Source: Sambucus nigra (Eukaryota; Streptophyta; Magnoliopsida; Dipsacales; Adoxaceae). From it: 64,000 bases of DNA. The notes below the pieces were generated by a model that saw only the letters and a program-made list of their open reading frames with translations, was not told where the DNA came from and did not search any database. This document shows, piece by piece, positions 23,141 to 34,406 of this stretch (position 1 is the stretch's first letter; every line of letters begins with the position of its first letter). Position numbers and translations under genes: made by a program. The stretch spans positions 262,183,111 through 262,247,110 of the forward strand of contig OX422219.1 of NCBI GenBank assembly GCA_949130495.1, written 5' to 3'.

Positions 23141-24301
23141 CGGAATTCCAGTGTGCCTGCAACTTTAACATCCTAAAAAAAACTAAGTGTTGGAACCCCG
23201 AAAATCCCATTTTTCCAAAAAAATTCAAAACACACTTCCTATCACCTGATCGTATAAAACACCAAAAACTCGGCTTACCTCACATGGAATTCTTCGAAAA
23301 CTGTGTGTTTATGCTTCTCCTCGAAATCGACTCAAAAATTAACCAATTCTAACTAAACTAACCTAACCTATACAAACCTAATATACACAAGATTCACCCC
23401 AAGCGCGTCGGGGTGCGACGACCTCTCGAATTCACCTCACTCTACCCCATAAACGGGGTTCGACAGCCAAATGGTGTCGAATTCTTCCACATACGCCTCT
23501 AAGTATGGATTTAAGCACTGTCCATTGACCTTGAACATACTTCATCCTTTTGGATATTCTAATTCCACTGCTTCGTGGGGTAATTCGTTCTTTACAACGA
23601 ATGGGCCAGTCCATCGGGATCGTAATTTTCTCAGAAATAGGTGAAGCCAAGAGTTATAGAGGAGCACTTTTTACCCGAGAAGAAACTATTTTTTTCGAAT
23701 GATTTTATCGTGTGCGAGTTTCATCCTTTCTTTGTAAATCTTTGCATTCTCATACGCGTCATTGAGTATCTCCTCTAACTCATTCAATTGAAGCTTGTGA
23801 GCTTCACTAACTTTGTACATGTCGTAGTTCACCCTCTTAATGGACCAATACGCTTTGTGTTCCAACTCAACGGGAAGATGGAAAGGTTTTCCATACACAA
23901 AATGGAAGGGGGACATTCCGAGTGGGTTCTTATATGCGGTATGGTAAGCCCATAGCAAATCATTCAATCGAAGAGACCGATCTCTCCGATTAGGATCGAC
24001 TGTCTTCTCAAGTATGTTTTTTATCTCACGATTCGCCAACTTGGCCTACGCATTCGTTTGTGGGTGATAGGTCATTCCAACCTTGTGAACGATGCCATAA
24101 TTTCTCATCATCTTCTCAAACATCTTATTGAAAAAGTGTGTGCCATTATCACTAATTATCGCTTTCAGTGCACCGAAGCGAGAAAGTATGCGTTCCTACA
24201 GAAACCTAATCACCACTTTGTTGTCGTTAGTCTTAGTGACTATAGCTTCCACCCAGTTAGAAACATAGTCTACCACGACAAGGATGTATAAGTAGCCAAA
24301 G

Positions 24302-24309
24302 GACGGGGG
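24302..24309. repeat. 8-bp TSD, left (MITE)
   Basis: GACGGGGG, repeated exactly at 24477-24484. Confidence 0.92.
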
Positions 24310-24476
24310 TAGGGGTGGCAATTCGGGTTAGTCGTGTCATTTTCGGGTCGCGTTGATTTTAATTTAAATATAAGTTTTGGGTACTTTTAAATCTACACAA
24401 GCTAATCGTGTCATGTTCGGGTCATGTTCGGGTTATTACCATAAACGGGTTATCGTGTCAAAAATTGCCAGCCCTA
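24310..24476. mobile_element. hAT-type MITE, 167 bp
   Basis: The ends are TAGGGGTGGCAATT and, on the other strand, TAGGGCTGGCAATT, 13 of 14 bases identical. An 8-bp duplication GACGGGGG flanks it at 24302-24309 and 24477-24484. TIRs starting TAGGG with 8-bp duplications are the hAT signature. It has no coding capacity. It contains repeated TTCGGGT motifs in its subterminal part and lies in the Athila integrase gene. Confidence 0.93.
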
Positions 24477-24484
24477 GACGGGGG
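24477..24484. repeat. 8-bp TSD, right (MITE)
   Basis: GACGGGGG, identical to 24302-24309. Confidence 0.92.
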
Positions 24485-24954
24485 AAAAGGGCCCATGAAG
24501 TCAATACCCTAGCAGTCAAAGATCTCGATAATGAGTATCGGGGATAATGGCATCATGTCTCGTCGGGTAATCGTCCCCATCCGTTAACACCTATCACAAG
24601 ATTTGCAATAATTGTTTACATCCCGCAACATTGTGGGACAGTACAAGCCACTTTGGAGAATCTTAGCGGTTGTCTTTTTCACAGAAAAGTGGCCTCCACA
24701 TGCTATCGAAAGACGAAATTGGGTGACCTTTGGAATCTCGTCATTCGGTACACATCATCAGATGATTTGGTTGGGGCAATATTTAAAAAGGAGTGGATCA
24801 TCATAGAAAAACATGTGTTACCAAGTAATGAACCTCTTCTTATCTTCGGTGTCCAATCGAGAGGGATGGATTCCATCACAAGACAGTTCACTATATCCGC
24901 AAACCAGGGAAAAGAAGAGGTGGCAAAGAGTTGGTTATCCGGGAAGTACTCGTC

Positions 24955-24959
24955 TATGG
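24955..24959. repeat. TSD TATGG, left (chromovirus B)
   Basis: TATGG directly before the TGTGACACC LTR edge; the partner is at 38542-38546. Confidence 0.92.
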
Positions 24960-27738
24960 TGTGACACCCCGCCCAATTAAATATCGGGTGATCAGTCCTT
25001 TATAAAATTTAAAACAGAATGTTCGGTTGGTTCATTCTTAGCATCACTGTCGAAAAACGCAATAACTTATTTAATCACCTAATATAATTAAGCTAAGTGT
25101 CAAAACAATTTTCTTATTAATTAAAAACCATTTATTTACCAAATCAAGTTATTTAATGTAAAACATCCACGCACAATTAATTAATACACATACTGAATCA
25201 GAATCGCATGCTGAAATAAATAAGACTGGATAAAACATCCCAGTTCAAAACTCTAAACCAAAACAATAGTAGCCATCAATCCAAATGAAAATGAACGAGA
25301 AATAGAGTAATATAATCTCTGAAACTGTCTAAAGAAGGGGTGACACATGCCCTAATGAAAATTTCATAATGAATAGGAATGAAATAATCGAAGCGTCTAA
25401 ACAAAATCCTGCAGCTCCCACAACAGATACAGCACGCCACGCAATCCGAAACTCAAAGCCTGATGCCCCTGTGGCTGAGCACCTGATATAATACATATAT
25501 ATAGCAAGAGAGAGAGAAGATGCAAGAAACGGGTCAGAGCCCGATGTGTAAAAATATTTGTTTAAGAAAGTATTTAAAATTTGCAGTAAGCAAGTATCAA
25601 GTACATGTTAGTTCGAACTCTCTCTTGAAATTCTCACCTCTCTTCTATTGTGCACGCCTAACACGTATCTAAATTTTCTCCTTTGCTATACCTCCCAATA
25701 TAACTAGCCTGAATCCACCCTAATAGTATTTACCCTCACTATTAGTCAACCCGTATCGCCCATACAATACGTTATCCAATTAGCCTATGACGAAAAGCTA
25801 ATTAATACATTTTTCATTTTCATAATAATTAAGTATACGATTAGAATTTTCTTAACAAATTTTCCTGCCCACATTCATTACTATACACATTAGATTGATT
25901 CACAAATCTCATATATATATACATATAGTCACATCTGCTCTATATATATATAACAAGACACTGCACCACCGGGCTATATTCCATTAGCGCACCTATTCAA
26001 TATATTGTACCCCCGAGTTATCACCCTTTAGTACACTTATTTAAATAATCTTGTACCCCCGGGTTATCACCCATTAGTACACTTAAAATACATTTTTGTA
26101 CCAGCGGGTTATCACCCATTAGTACACTTATAATAATAAAATTCTCACACCCCCGGGTTATCACCCATTGGTGCCTTTAATAATAATAATAATACATAAT
26201 AGGCATACACACTTCCTATTATAATAAACAGGTATTTCTCTCAACTACATATATGCTTCTCTTACACAGTTTGATTTCAACATTCCGTAATAGTTATTGG
26301 GTTATTCTCCCTCTCGAAATCTCTACGGAATATTCTTTTCGTACCTAATTCATTACAGTATTTAGCTCCTCATGCTTCTTCCGAAATTCTACCTTACTTA
26401 AGTTTATTATTAAAAAATATATTTCTCATTTCATAACAAATAAACTCAAAACTGGGCCCTAAAAGAAATTATCAAAACTTCACTGTGTCACTCGAACGAG
26501 GTGGCAAGTCATTTGAACGACTGACACATGTCGCTCGAACTACTTCGCGCGAGATTGCAATCTCGCTCAAACGACTTCGAGCGACTTCACACGAGATTTC
26601 GTTGTTCGTCTCCTACCCAGATTTTTTCAACGTTTTTCACCATTTTTAATCTCAAATCTTCTCATTCAACACCCCAAACTCCAAATAAACAGTTCTACAT
26701 CGAACCCCGTCAATAACATGTGAATTCTAACATCCTAGAATCATCAATTCATTACGAATCATTCAAAAAATGTGAAATCCCCAATTTAAATTTATTAAAA
26801 CCCTAGTTCTTCCAATACTTGTTCAAGAAGCCATAATTTCCAGATTTGTTCTACATATAAATTCCTTAAAACGTGATTTCCAGTCTACATACTTTAAGGG
26901 TTTCAATCTAATAAATCACATAATTTATTTACACATTCAAATTCCTTAATTTCACCATTTTTATAACCTATAACATAATCCTAACTATCCTACACTAACA
27001 TGAATCAAATTAATACCGAAATACAACAAGTTATAAACACTTTCTTTGAGTGAGTAGTATAATTTCTTGATGATGTTGGTATGGGTGTGTTCCCCTCGTC
27101 CCGATCTACACGGTGGTGGTGGTGGTTGTGCAAGGTGATGTCGATTTGGCCCTCTTCTCTTGGCAAAAGCTCTCCCTCACACTTCCTATGGCCGTTCTTA
27201 CTTTCTCCAGCTTTATAACCCTAATGCAATTATTTTGGATGATAAATTAAGTCCTAATTTTCGTCCATTAATTAGGCCTAAAAATCCAATTTACCATAAT
27301 GCCCTTTTGGGGTGCCGGTTAGGCCTAAAATTGTCTTGGGATCCAAACTAAACACCCGAGTATACTATTTTGACTATTTTGACCCTTCCGGACTCAATGG
27401 TACACTTGAAATCATCATTCGAGTTATAAAAAATAATTGATATATTTATTCCACCAATTTAGTCCCGACACGACTCACACGCGCGTCTGACTTAATTCAC
27501 TAAACTGTCGTATTATTATCTCTCGACAATTTACCAAAGTGTATAGTTCCATATTACATATTGCACAGTAATATTAAACTAATAAGTATTAACCCTTAGC
27601 ACGCTAGTTAATATTTATTTATTTTTTTATTAGATTCGGATTAATTAACAATTTAATTCTCACATGTAAATTTAATTAATCCCTCTGTAATAAATAATCT
27701 CATAATTATTTAAATCATCAAAAATGTGGGGTATTACA
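24960..27738 (-). repeat. 3' LTR of chromovirus B
   Basis: 2779 bp, reading TGTAATACCCCACATTT to GGGCGGGGTGTCACA on the - strand. It matches the 5' LTR at 32572-38541 once the nested solo LTR is removed. It carries a five-unit tandem repeat with CCCCCGGG cores (25968-26180), a cluster of TCGAACGA-type palindromes (26485-26615) and a TATA box at 27211-27220. Confidence 0.95.
25968..26180. repeat. Tandem repeat in B LTR, about 45-bp unit, 5 copies
   Basis: Units contain TACCCCCGGGTTATCACCC followed by ATTAGTACACTTA. Periods are about 40-48 bases. The same array occurs in the other LTR at about 33590-33800. The C and D LTRs do not have it. Confidence 0.88.
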
Positions 27739-30497
27739 TACATCCCCCCTAACAAAGGAATTTCGTCCCGAAATTCGGAAAAATAAGGTATACCTGGTAT
27801 GAATAAATCTGGATATTTCTCATGCACATCCGCCTCACGCTCCCAAGTAGACTCCTCCGCATTGTAATGATGCCATTGCACCTAAACAAGTGGAACTACA
27901 TTCGACCTTAGCCTCCTCTCACTATAATCTAGAATAGCCACCGGTCTCTCCTTATATGAACTATCTGTTTATAGTTCAATCTCCTCAATTACAATGTGAG
28001 TGTGTGCTAACTCATCTCGAAGGTATCGTCTCAGTGACAAAATATGGAACACATCATGGATACGATGCAAGTGCTCCAGTAATCCCAATATGTATGCCAC
28101 TGGTCCGACCCTCTCTATAATAGGAAATGGTCCCACATATCTCGGAGCCAACTTCCCTTTCTTCCCAAATCTCATTACCCCCTTCATCGGAGATACTCTC
28201 AACAAAACCTGGTCCCCCACTGCGAACTCACGGAAGAACCTTTTTGCATCGGCGTAGCTTTTCTGTCTGTCCTGGGCTACCCATATGCGATTTTGAATCA
28301 TCTCGATCCTGCTCGACGTCTCCTGAATTACTTCTGGCCCGAGTAGATTATTGTCTCCCACCTCTAGCCAACATACTGGGGAACGATAAGGTCTACCATA
28401 CAATGCTTCGAACGGGTCCATGCCAATCATAAACTGATAGGAGTTGATATAAGCAAACTCTACCAGTGGGAGATACTGCTCCCAACCTCCCCCAAAATTA
28501 TGGATACACATGCGTAACATGTCCTTGAGCATCTGATTAGTGCGTTTAGTCTGCCCATCGGTATGCGGGTGATACGCTGTACTCAATCGCAACTCGGTAC
28601 CCATAGCTTCCTGGAAGCTTTCCTAAAAACGAGATACAAATGTGTTGTCTCTATCTGACACAATGTTAAGAGGTACACCATGCAGTCTCACTATCTCTGC
28701 AATAAATAGCTGAGCATACTGTTCCGCTGTGTAGTCTGTCCTGACGGGCAAGAAGTGGGCTACCTTCGTCAACCGATCTATAATAACCCATATAGAATCA
28801 TGCCCCCTCTGCGAAGTGGGCAACCCGGTGATAAAATCCATGGAAATGCATTCCCATTTCCAGGTAGGAATATCCAACGGCTAAAGTAAACCTAGTCGTC
28901 TCTGATGGTCCACTTTCACTAGCTAACAAGTGGTACACTTGGATACGAACTCTGCGATATCCTTTTTTATCCCGCTCCACCAATACTGTCGCCTCATATA
29001 CTGTTACATTTTGTCCCCACCGGTATGTACCGCAAAACGGGACCCATACGACTCCTTCATTACTGCATATCGAAGGTACTCCCCTTCTGGAACAATGAGC
29101 TTCCCATTGAAGCGCAAACCACCCTCAGAACTTACTGAATAAGACTCGGGTCCCCCGACTAAAAGCTGCCTAATTCGATCTTGAGTGAACGAATCCGCTG
29201 CCTGTGCCTGTACTATTTGAGTAATGATCTGAGGTGTAACTGTCATCCCAGACATGAATGATCAGGCCACAGCATCATGATGTCCCAATTCCTTCCATTA
29301 TGCTTTCCACACCTCGGTCGTCTCATCGACCGGCCTGCGGCTCAATGCACCAGCAACTACATTAGCCTTTCCCGGGTGATAGTGTATTTCAAATTGATAT
29401 TCTTTTACAAACTCAAGCCATCGGCGTTGATGAATATTTAACTCCTTCTGCGTGAACAAGTATTATAGTGACTTGTGGTATGTAAATAAGCGAAACTATT
29501 CTCCCAATAAGTAATGCCTCCAAATTCGAAGCGCAAACACAACTGCTGCCAGCTCTAAGTCGTGGGTGGGGTAATTCTTTTCATGTGGCTTAAGCTTTTG
29601 GGAAGAAAAATCTATGGCCTTCTCCTCTTACTGGAGTACTCCCCCAACCCCCTGTAATGATGCGTCAGCATAAACCAGGTATTCCACTCCCGCTCTGGGA
29701 AGTGCTAGAATGGGTGCTGAAGTTAACTTGTCCTTCAGCTCATCAAATTCCAACTGGCATGAATCGTCCCAAACAAACGGTACACCCTTACGAGTCAAAT
29801 TTGTCATAGGACCCGCAATCTTTGAGAATCCCTAAATAAACCCTCTGTAGTATCCGGCTAATCCCAGAAAACTCCACACCTCCATCGGTGTCGTGGACTG
29901 TCCCCACTCCCTCACCGCTGACACCTTACTAGGGTCTACATATATCCCTTTTTCTGCTACAATGTATCCTAAAAACTGTACCTCTCGCTGCCAAAACTCA
30001 CACTTCTCATATTTTGCATACAACTCATGCTCTCGTAGGGTCTGTAGAACCATATGTAAATGCTCGGCATGTTCTTCTTCAGTACAGGAATAAATCAGGA
30101 TGTCATCAATGAAGACAATGACAAACTGATCTAGGAACTCTCTGAATACTTTATTCATTAAGTCCATAAATACTACTGGGGCATTGGTTAGCCCAAATGG
30201 CATGACCCTGAATTCGTACGATCCATACCTCGTTAGAAAAGCAGTCTTGGCCACGTCCTGCTCCCTGATGCATAGCTGATGGTACCCGAATCTCAAATCT
30301 ATCTTTGAGAAGTGGGTTGCTCCTCTCACCTGATCAAACAAGTCATCGATCCGAGGCAACGGATACTTATTCCGTATCGTGACTTTGTTAAGTTCCCGAT
30401 AATCAATACAAAGCCATAGGAACCCATCCCATTTCTTTACAAACAGAACTGGGGAACCCCAAGGCGAGGTACTCCTACGGATGAAGCCCTGTCCCAA
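27672..30497 (-). pseudogene. Chromovirus B pol: RT, RNase H, integrase, chromodomain
   Basis: RT (30497-29832) is open and has [22 protein letters not shown] and the catalytic FIDD, then a stop follows at GFI. RNase H (about 29830-29260) is visible only in pieces with stops. The integrase zinc region and linker are at 29255-29004. The core is at 28877-28623 (MDFITGLPTS, VSDRDNTF), a stop follows, and the rest is open at 28604-27969 (YHPHTDGQTKRTNQ, DQVLLRVSPMKG). A chromodomain ends the protein (VQWHHYNAEESTWEREADV, about 27885-27790); its last open codons run a little into the LTR. RT and integrase catalytic motifs look normal, so loss of function comes from the stops. Confidence 0.9.
27739..27756 (-). 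other. Polypurine tract of chromovirus B
   Basis: On the - strand a G-run (TTAGGGGGGATGTA) stands directly before the 3' LTR edge, where the plus-strand primer is expected. Confidence 0.7.
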
Positions 30498-30503
30498 TAA
30501 CTG

Positions 30504-31115
30504 TTATATCTGATTCCGTAGCTCCCTCATCTCTGTCGGAGCCATATGATAAGGTGCACGTGCTATCGGACGAGTGTCTGGTGCTATGTCTATCATAAAT
30601 TCGATCTCCCTACTCGGAGGCAACCCAGGAGTATCCTGAAATACATCAGCAAACTCGTAGACGACCGAAATTGAATCGAGTGGAACTACGACTACAGAGG
30701 TCTGATCCTCTATATAAAATAAGTGGATGGATGACCCTCCCTCCGAGCGAGGCATCTCCACTAAGAACATCTCCTGGCCCGGAATGGTGAACATAATACT
30801 CCTACTGAAGCAATCAATCATGGCCCTATACTCGACTAACCAATCCATACCAATAATGGCGTCGTACTCGAACATATCTAATACTAGCATATCAGTCGAT
30901 AAGATTAAACTGCCAATCTTTATGCCTACTCCCCGGCATATAAAGAAAATCAATGACCCATTACCCAGTGGTGAGTCTACACAAGTCACTGTACTCTCTG
31001 TCGTGCTTAACAACCCAGTGGCCTTTGCAAAGCTAGTGACTATAAAAGAGTGTGATGCCCCCATGTCAAATAAGATGCGACCCAAAGTACCATGGATAGA
31101 AAACTTACCCTCCAC
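30504..31115 (-). pseudogene. Chromovirus B protease (RVP_2 type)
   Basis: A retropepsin with flanking region, 203 codons open. The catalytic triad expected as DTG/DSG reads DMG (FDMGASHSFI), consistent with one C-to-T change. The later hallmark AIIGMDWL is normal. The end of the open stretch is the pre-RT segment, with a spacer and the MAPTEMRELRNQI block. A stop separates it from RT at 30497. Confidence 0.88.
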
Positions 31116-31195
31116 TGTGGGTGGTGCCTGCGGAACTGCATCCTAGTGGACGTTATAGACACGTCCATACTACAACTGTCCCTGCTGCATCAGAA

Positions 31196-32395
31196 CTACG
31201 GATAAAGCAGGAACTGGAGCCGGCGCCGGTAGGGCGGCAAGAAAAATGGGTCTTTGGGGCACTTGGTGAGTACCCTGCTATCGAGGAACTCTGTCCCTAT
31301 TCGGGCACTCCTGTTTCTTATGGCCAGTCTTGCCACAAGTGTAACATTTCCCAATGAAGTTTCCTCCTCTCTGCCCCTGGTAGCCTCGGCCCAGTTGGCC
31401 GTTACCACTTCTACCTTGGCCCTGCTGGCCCTGTTGTCCTCCGTGCTGTTGACCCTGCTACTGATTTTGTGGCTGGCCCTGGTGTCCCTGTCTCCAACCC
31501 CCATGACCATGCCTGAACCCTCCAAAACGGAACCTCTTAGCAGACTCCCCCTGCTGGGAACCCTGCCTCTGACTCTGCTCAACTGGTACACCACTGCATT
31601 TCCTCCCCCTATCTTTCCCAACTGGATGGAATCTCCTCCTCGCTTACTTCCCTTAGCATGAAAGCGATTGTCCTGGCAATGCAATAAGGCTGCATTCAGA
31701 ACGCCGGTATATGAGTGTAGGGAAAGGTAACCCAATAAATGTTGCCGTATCTTCCAAGTCAAGCCATCCATGAACATCTGGATGCGCTTCTCTTCAGTAG
31801 GAACTTCCTCCGGTACCATGTTTGTCAATCATGTAAAATCCTCCTCGCATTCCGCAACGGTCTTCCCTTCCTGGGTGAGGTCTAAAAGTTTCCGTCTCAT
31901 CTCAGTCTTGACGGTGGAAGGAAAATACTTGCGGTCAAACCGCACCTAGAAATCATTGATAGTCATCAAATCTTGCTCCTCGGTAGTAGTAGTGGACTCC
32001 CACCACTGTAAGGCTTCCCCTCTCATCTTGAAGGTAGCGAAAACCTTCCTTTGAACCTCTGTGCACTCATACATGTGAAGATGCCGCTGTATGTCCTTCT
32101 TCCACTGACTCGCGGTAACCACATTTGAACTGCCTAAGAACTCTGGGGGACAAGCCCTCTGAAAGGAATCTCTAACTCTCTCCCATGCAGTGGGAAATGG
32201 ATGCACTGGAACTGGTGCCACTGCCTGAACCTGGGGTGGGGCCTTCTGCACCATCGCTAAGGCTGCATTTACTGCTTGTGCAACTATCGCGGCAACTTCT
32301 ATTGCGTTCATTATCCCCTGAGCCTATATGGTCGACTGTTCTGGCTGGGCCTATCGGTCTCTTGGTGCAGGTTGAGGAGGCATTTGAGACGAGAA
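31196..32395 (-). pseudogene. Chromovirus B gag with zinc knuckle, broken
   Basis: The probable start is the ATGCC near 32395. The main open piece 32311-31946 carries the gag core (PPEFLGSSNVVTASQWKKDI, ALQWWES) and ends in a TAG where tryptophan would be expected. A second stop follows before 31828. The next open stretch 31828-31196 has left the original frame by its end. The zinc knuckle (CYTCGKTGHKKQEC) is readable in another frame near 31345-31286. Confidence 0.85.
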
Positions 32396-32557
32396 AGAAT
32401 ATTATTAGTCCACAGTTATTTCAAAATCTCAAATAGCTAAAGACGTAACCGCAAAATATAAGATCACAACAGTCCTAAAAATAGGGCTCTATATCAAAGG
32501 ACACAAAGCTGAAAACATTGTAAGTCGTACAGATCCTAATGGACACTAGAACCTGAT

Positions 32558-32569
32558 GCTCTGATACCA
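32558..32569 (-). other. PBS for initiator tRNA-Met (chromovirus B)
   Basis: TGGTATCAGAGC on the - strand, two bases after the 5' LTR end. It is complementary to the 3' end of plant initiator tRNA-Met, the usual primer. Confidence 0.93.
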
Positions 32570-33551
32570 CCTGTGACACCCTGCCCAATTAAATATCAGG
32601 TGATCAGTCCTTTATAAAATTTAAAACAGAATGTTCGGTTGGTTCATTCTTAGCATCACTGTCGAAAAATGGAATAACTTATTTAATCACCTAATATAAT
32701 TAAGCTAAGTGTCAAAACATTCTTCTTATTAATTAAAAACCATTTATTTACCAAACCAAGTTATTTAATGTAAAACATCCACGCACAATTAATTAATACA
32801 CATACTGAATCAGAATCGCATGCTGAAATAAATAAGACTGGATAAAACATCCCAGTTCAAAACTCTAAACCGAAACCATAGTAGCCATCAATCCAAATGA
32901 AAATGAACGAGAAATAGATTAATATAATCTCTGAAACTGTTTAAAGAAGGGGCGACACATGCCCTAATGAAAATGTCATAATGAATAGGAATGAAATAAT
33001 CAAAGTGTCTAAACAAAGTCTTGCACCTCCCACAACATCTACAGCACGCCACGCAATCTGAAACTCTAAGCCTGATGTCCCTGTGGCTGAGCACCTGATA
33101 TAATACATATATATAGCAAGAGAGAGAGAAGATGCAAGAAAGGGGTCAGAGCGCGATGTGTAAAAATATTTGTTTAAGCAAGTATTTAAAATTTGTAGTA
33201 AAGCAAGTATCAAGTACATGTTAGTTCGAACTCTCTCTTGATATTCTCACCTCTCTTCTATTGTGCACGCCTAACGCGTATCTAAATTTTCTCCTTAGCT
33301 ATACCTCCCAATATAACTAGTCTGAATCCACCCTAATAGTATTTACCCTCACTATTACTCAACCCGTATCGCCCATACAATACATTATCCAATTAGCCTA
33401 TGACGAAAAGCTAATTAATACATTTTCCATTTTCATAATAATTCAAGTATACGATTAGAATTTTCTTAACAAATTTTCCTGCCCATATTCATTACTATAC
33501 ACATTAGATTGATTCACAAATCTCATACATATGTACATATAGTCACATCTG

Positions 33552-33582
<31 letters not shown>

Positions 33583-34401
33583 ACATGATACTGCACCCCC
33601 GGGCTATATCCCATTAGCGCACCTATTCAATATATTGTACCCCCGGGGTATCACCCTTTAGTACACTTATTTAAATAATTTTGTACCCCCGGGTTATCAC
33701 CCATTAGTACACGTAAAATACATTTTTGTACCCCCGGGCTATCACCCATTAGTACACTTATAATAATAAAATTCTCACACCCCCGGGTTATCACCCATTG
33801 GTGCCTTTAATAATAATAATACATAATAGGCATACACACGTCCTATTATAATAAATAGGTATTTCCCTCACCTTCATATATGCTTCTCTTACACATTTTG
33901 ATTTCAACATTCCTTAATAGTTATTGGGTTATTCCCCCTCTCAAAATCTCTACCGTATATTCTCTCCATACCTAATTCATTACAGTATTTAGCTCATCAT
34001 GCTTCTTCCAAAATTCTGCCTTACTTAAGTTTATTATTAGAAAATATATTTCTCATTTCTGAACTAATAAACTCAAAACTGGGCCCTAAAAGAAATTATC
34101 AAAACTTCACTCTGTCGCTCGAACGAGGTGGCAAGTCGTTTGAATGAGTGACACATGTCGCTCGAACTACTTCGTGCGAGATTGTAATCTCACTCAAACG
34201 ACTTCGAGCGACTTCGCGCGAGATTTCGCTGTTCGTCTCCTACGCAGATTTTTCCAACTTTTTCCACCATTTTTAATCTCAAATCTTCTCATTCAGCACC
34301 CCAAAGTCCAAATAAACAGTTCTACATCGAACCCCATCAATAACATGTGCATTCTAACATCCTAGAATCATCAATTCATTACGAATCATTCGTAAAATGT
34401 G

Positions 34402-34406
34402 AAATC
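34402..34406. repeat. TSD AAATC, left (solo LTR)
   Basis: AAATC, partner at 37581-37585. Confidence 0.9.

Larger units (their letters stand above)
23430..24954 (-). pseudogene. Athila integrase (with linker), broken and carrying a MITE
   Basis: From 24954 down it reads the Athila linker (PDNQLFATSSFPWFADIVNCL), the core ([18 protein letters not shown] with the first D, IISDNGTHF with the second D), then YHPQTNA followed by a TAG at 24048-24046. The expected catalytic glutamate of the NGQAE-type motif reads K at 24042-24040. The C-terminal part 24039-23686 is open ([21 protein letters not shown]). [11 protein letters not shown] / FKVNGQ tail follows to about 23440. A 167-bp MITE interrupts the core. 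The upstream part of pol lies beyond chromovirus B at 38547-39960. Confidence 0.85.

Noticed and set aside
24058..24291. + strand frame over the Athila integrase core
   Set aside because: A shadow of the integrase, which reads clearly on the other strand.
31254..31661. 135-codon + strand frame over chromovirus B gag
   Set aside because: A shadow of the glycine/glutamine-rich gag tail read on the other strand; low complexity.
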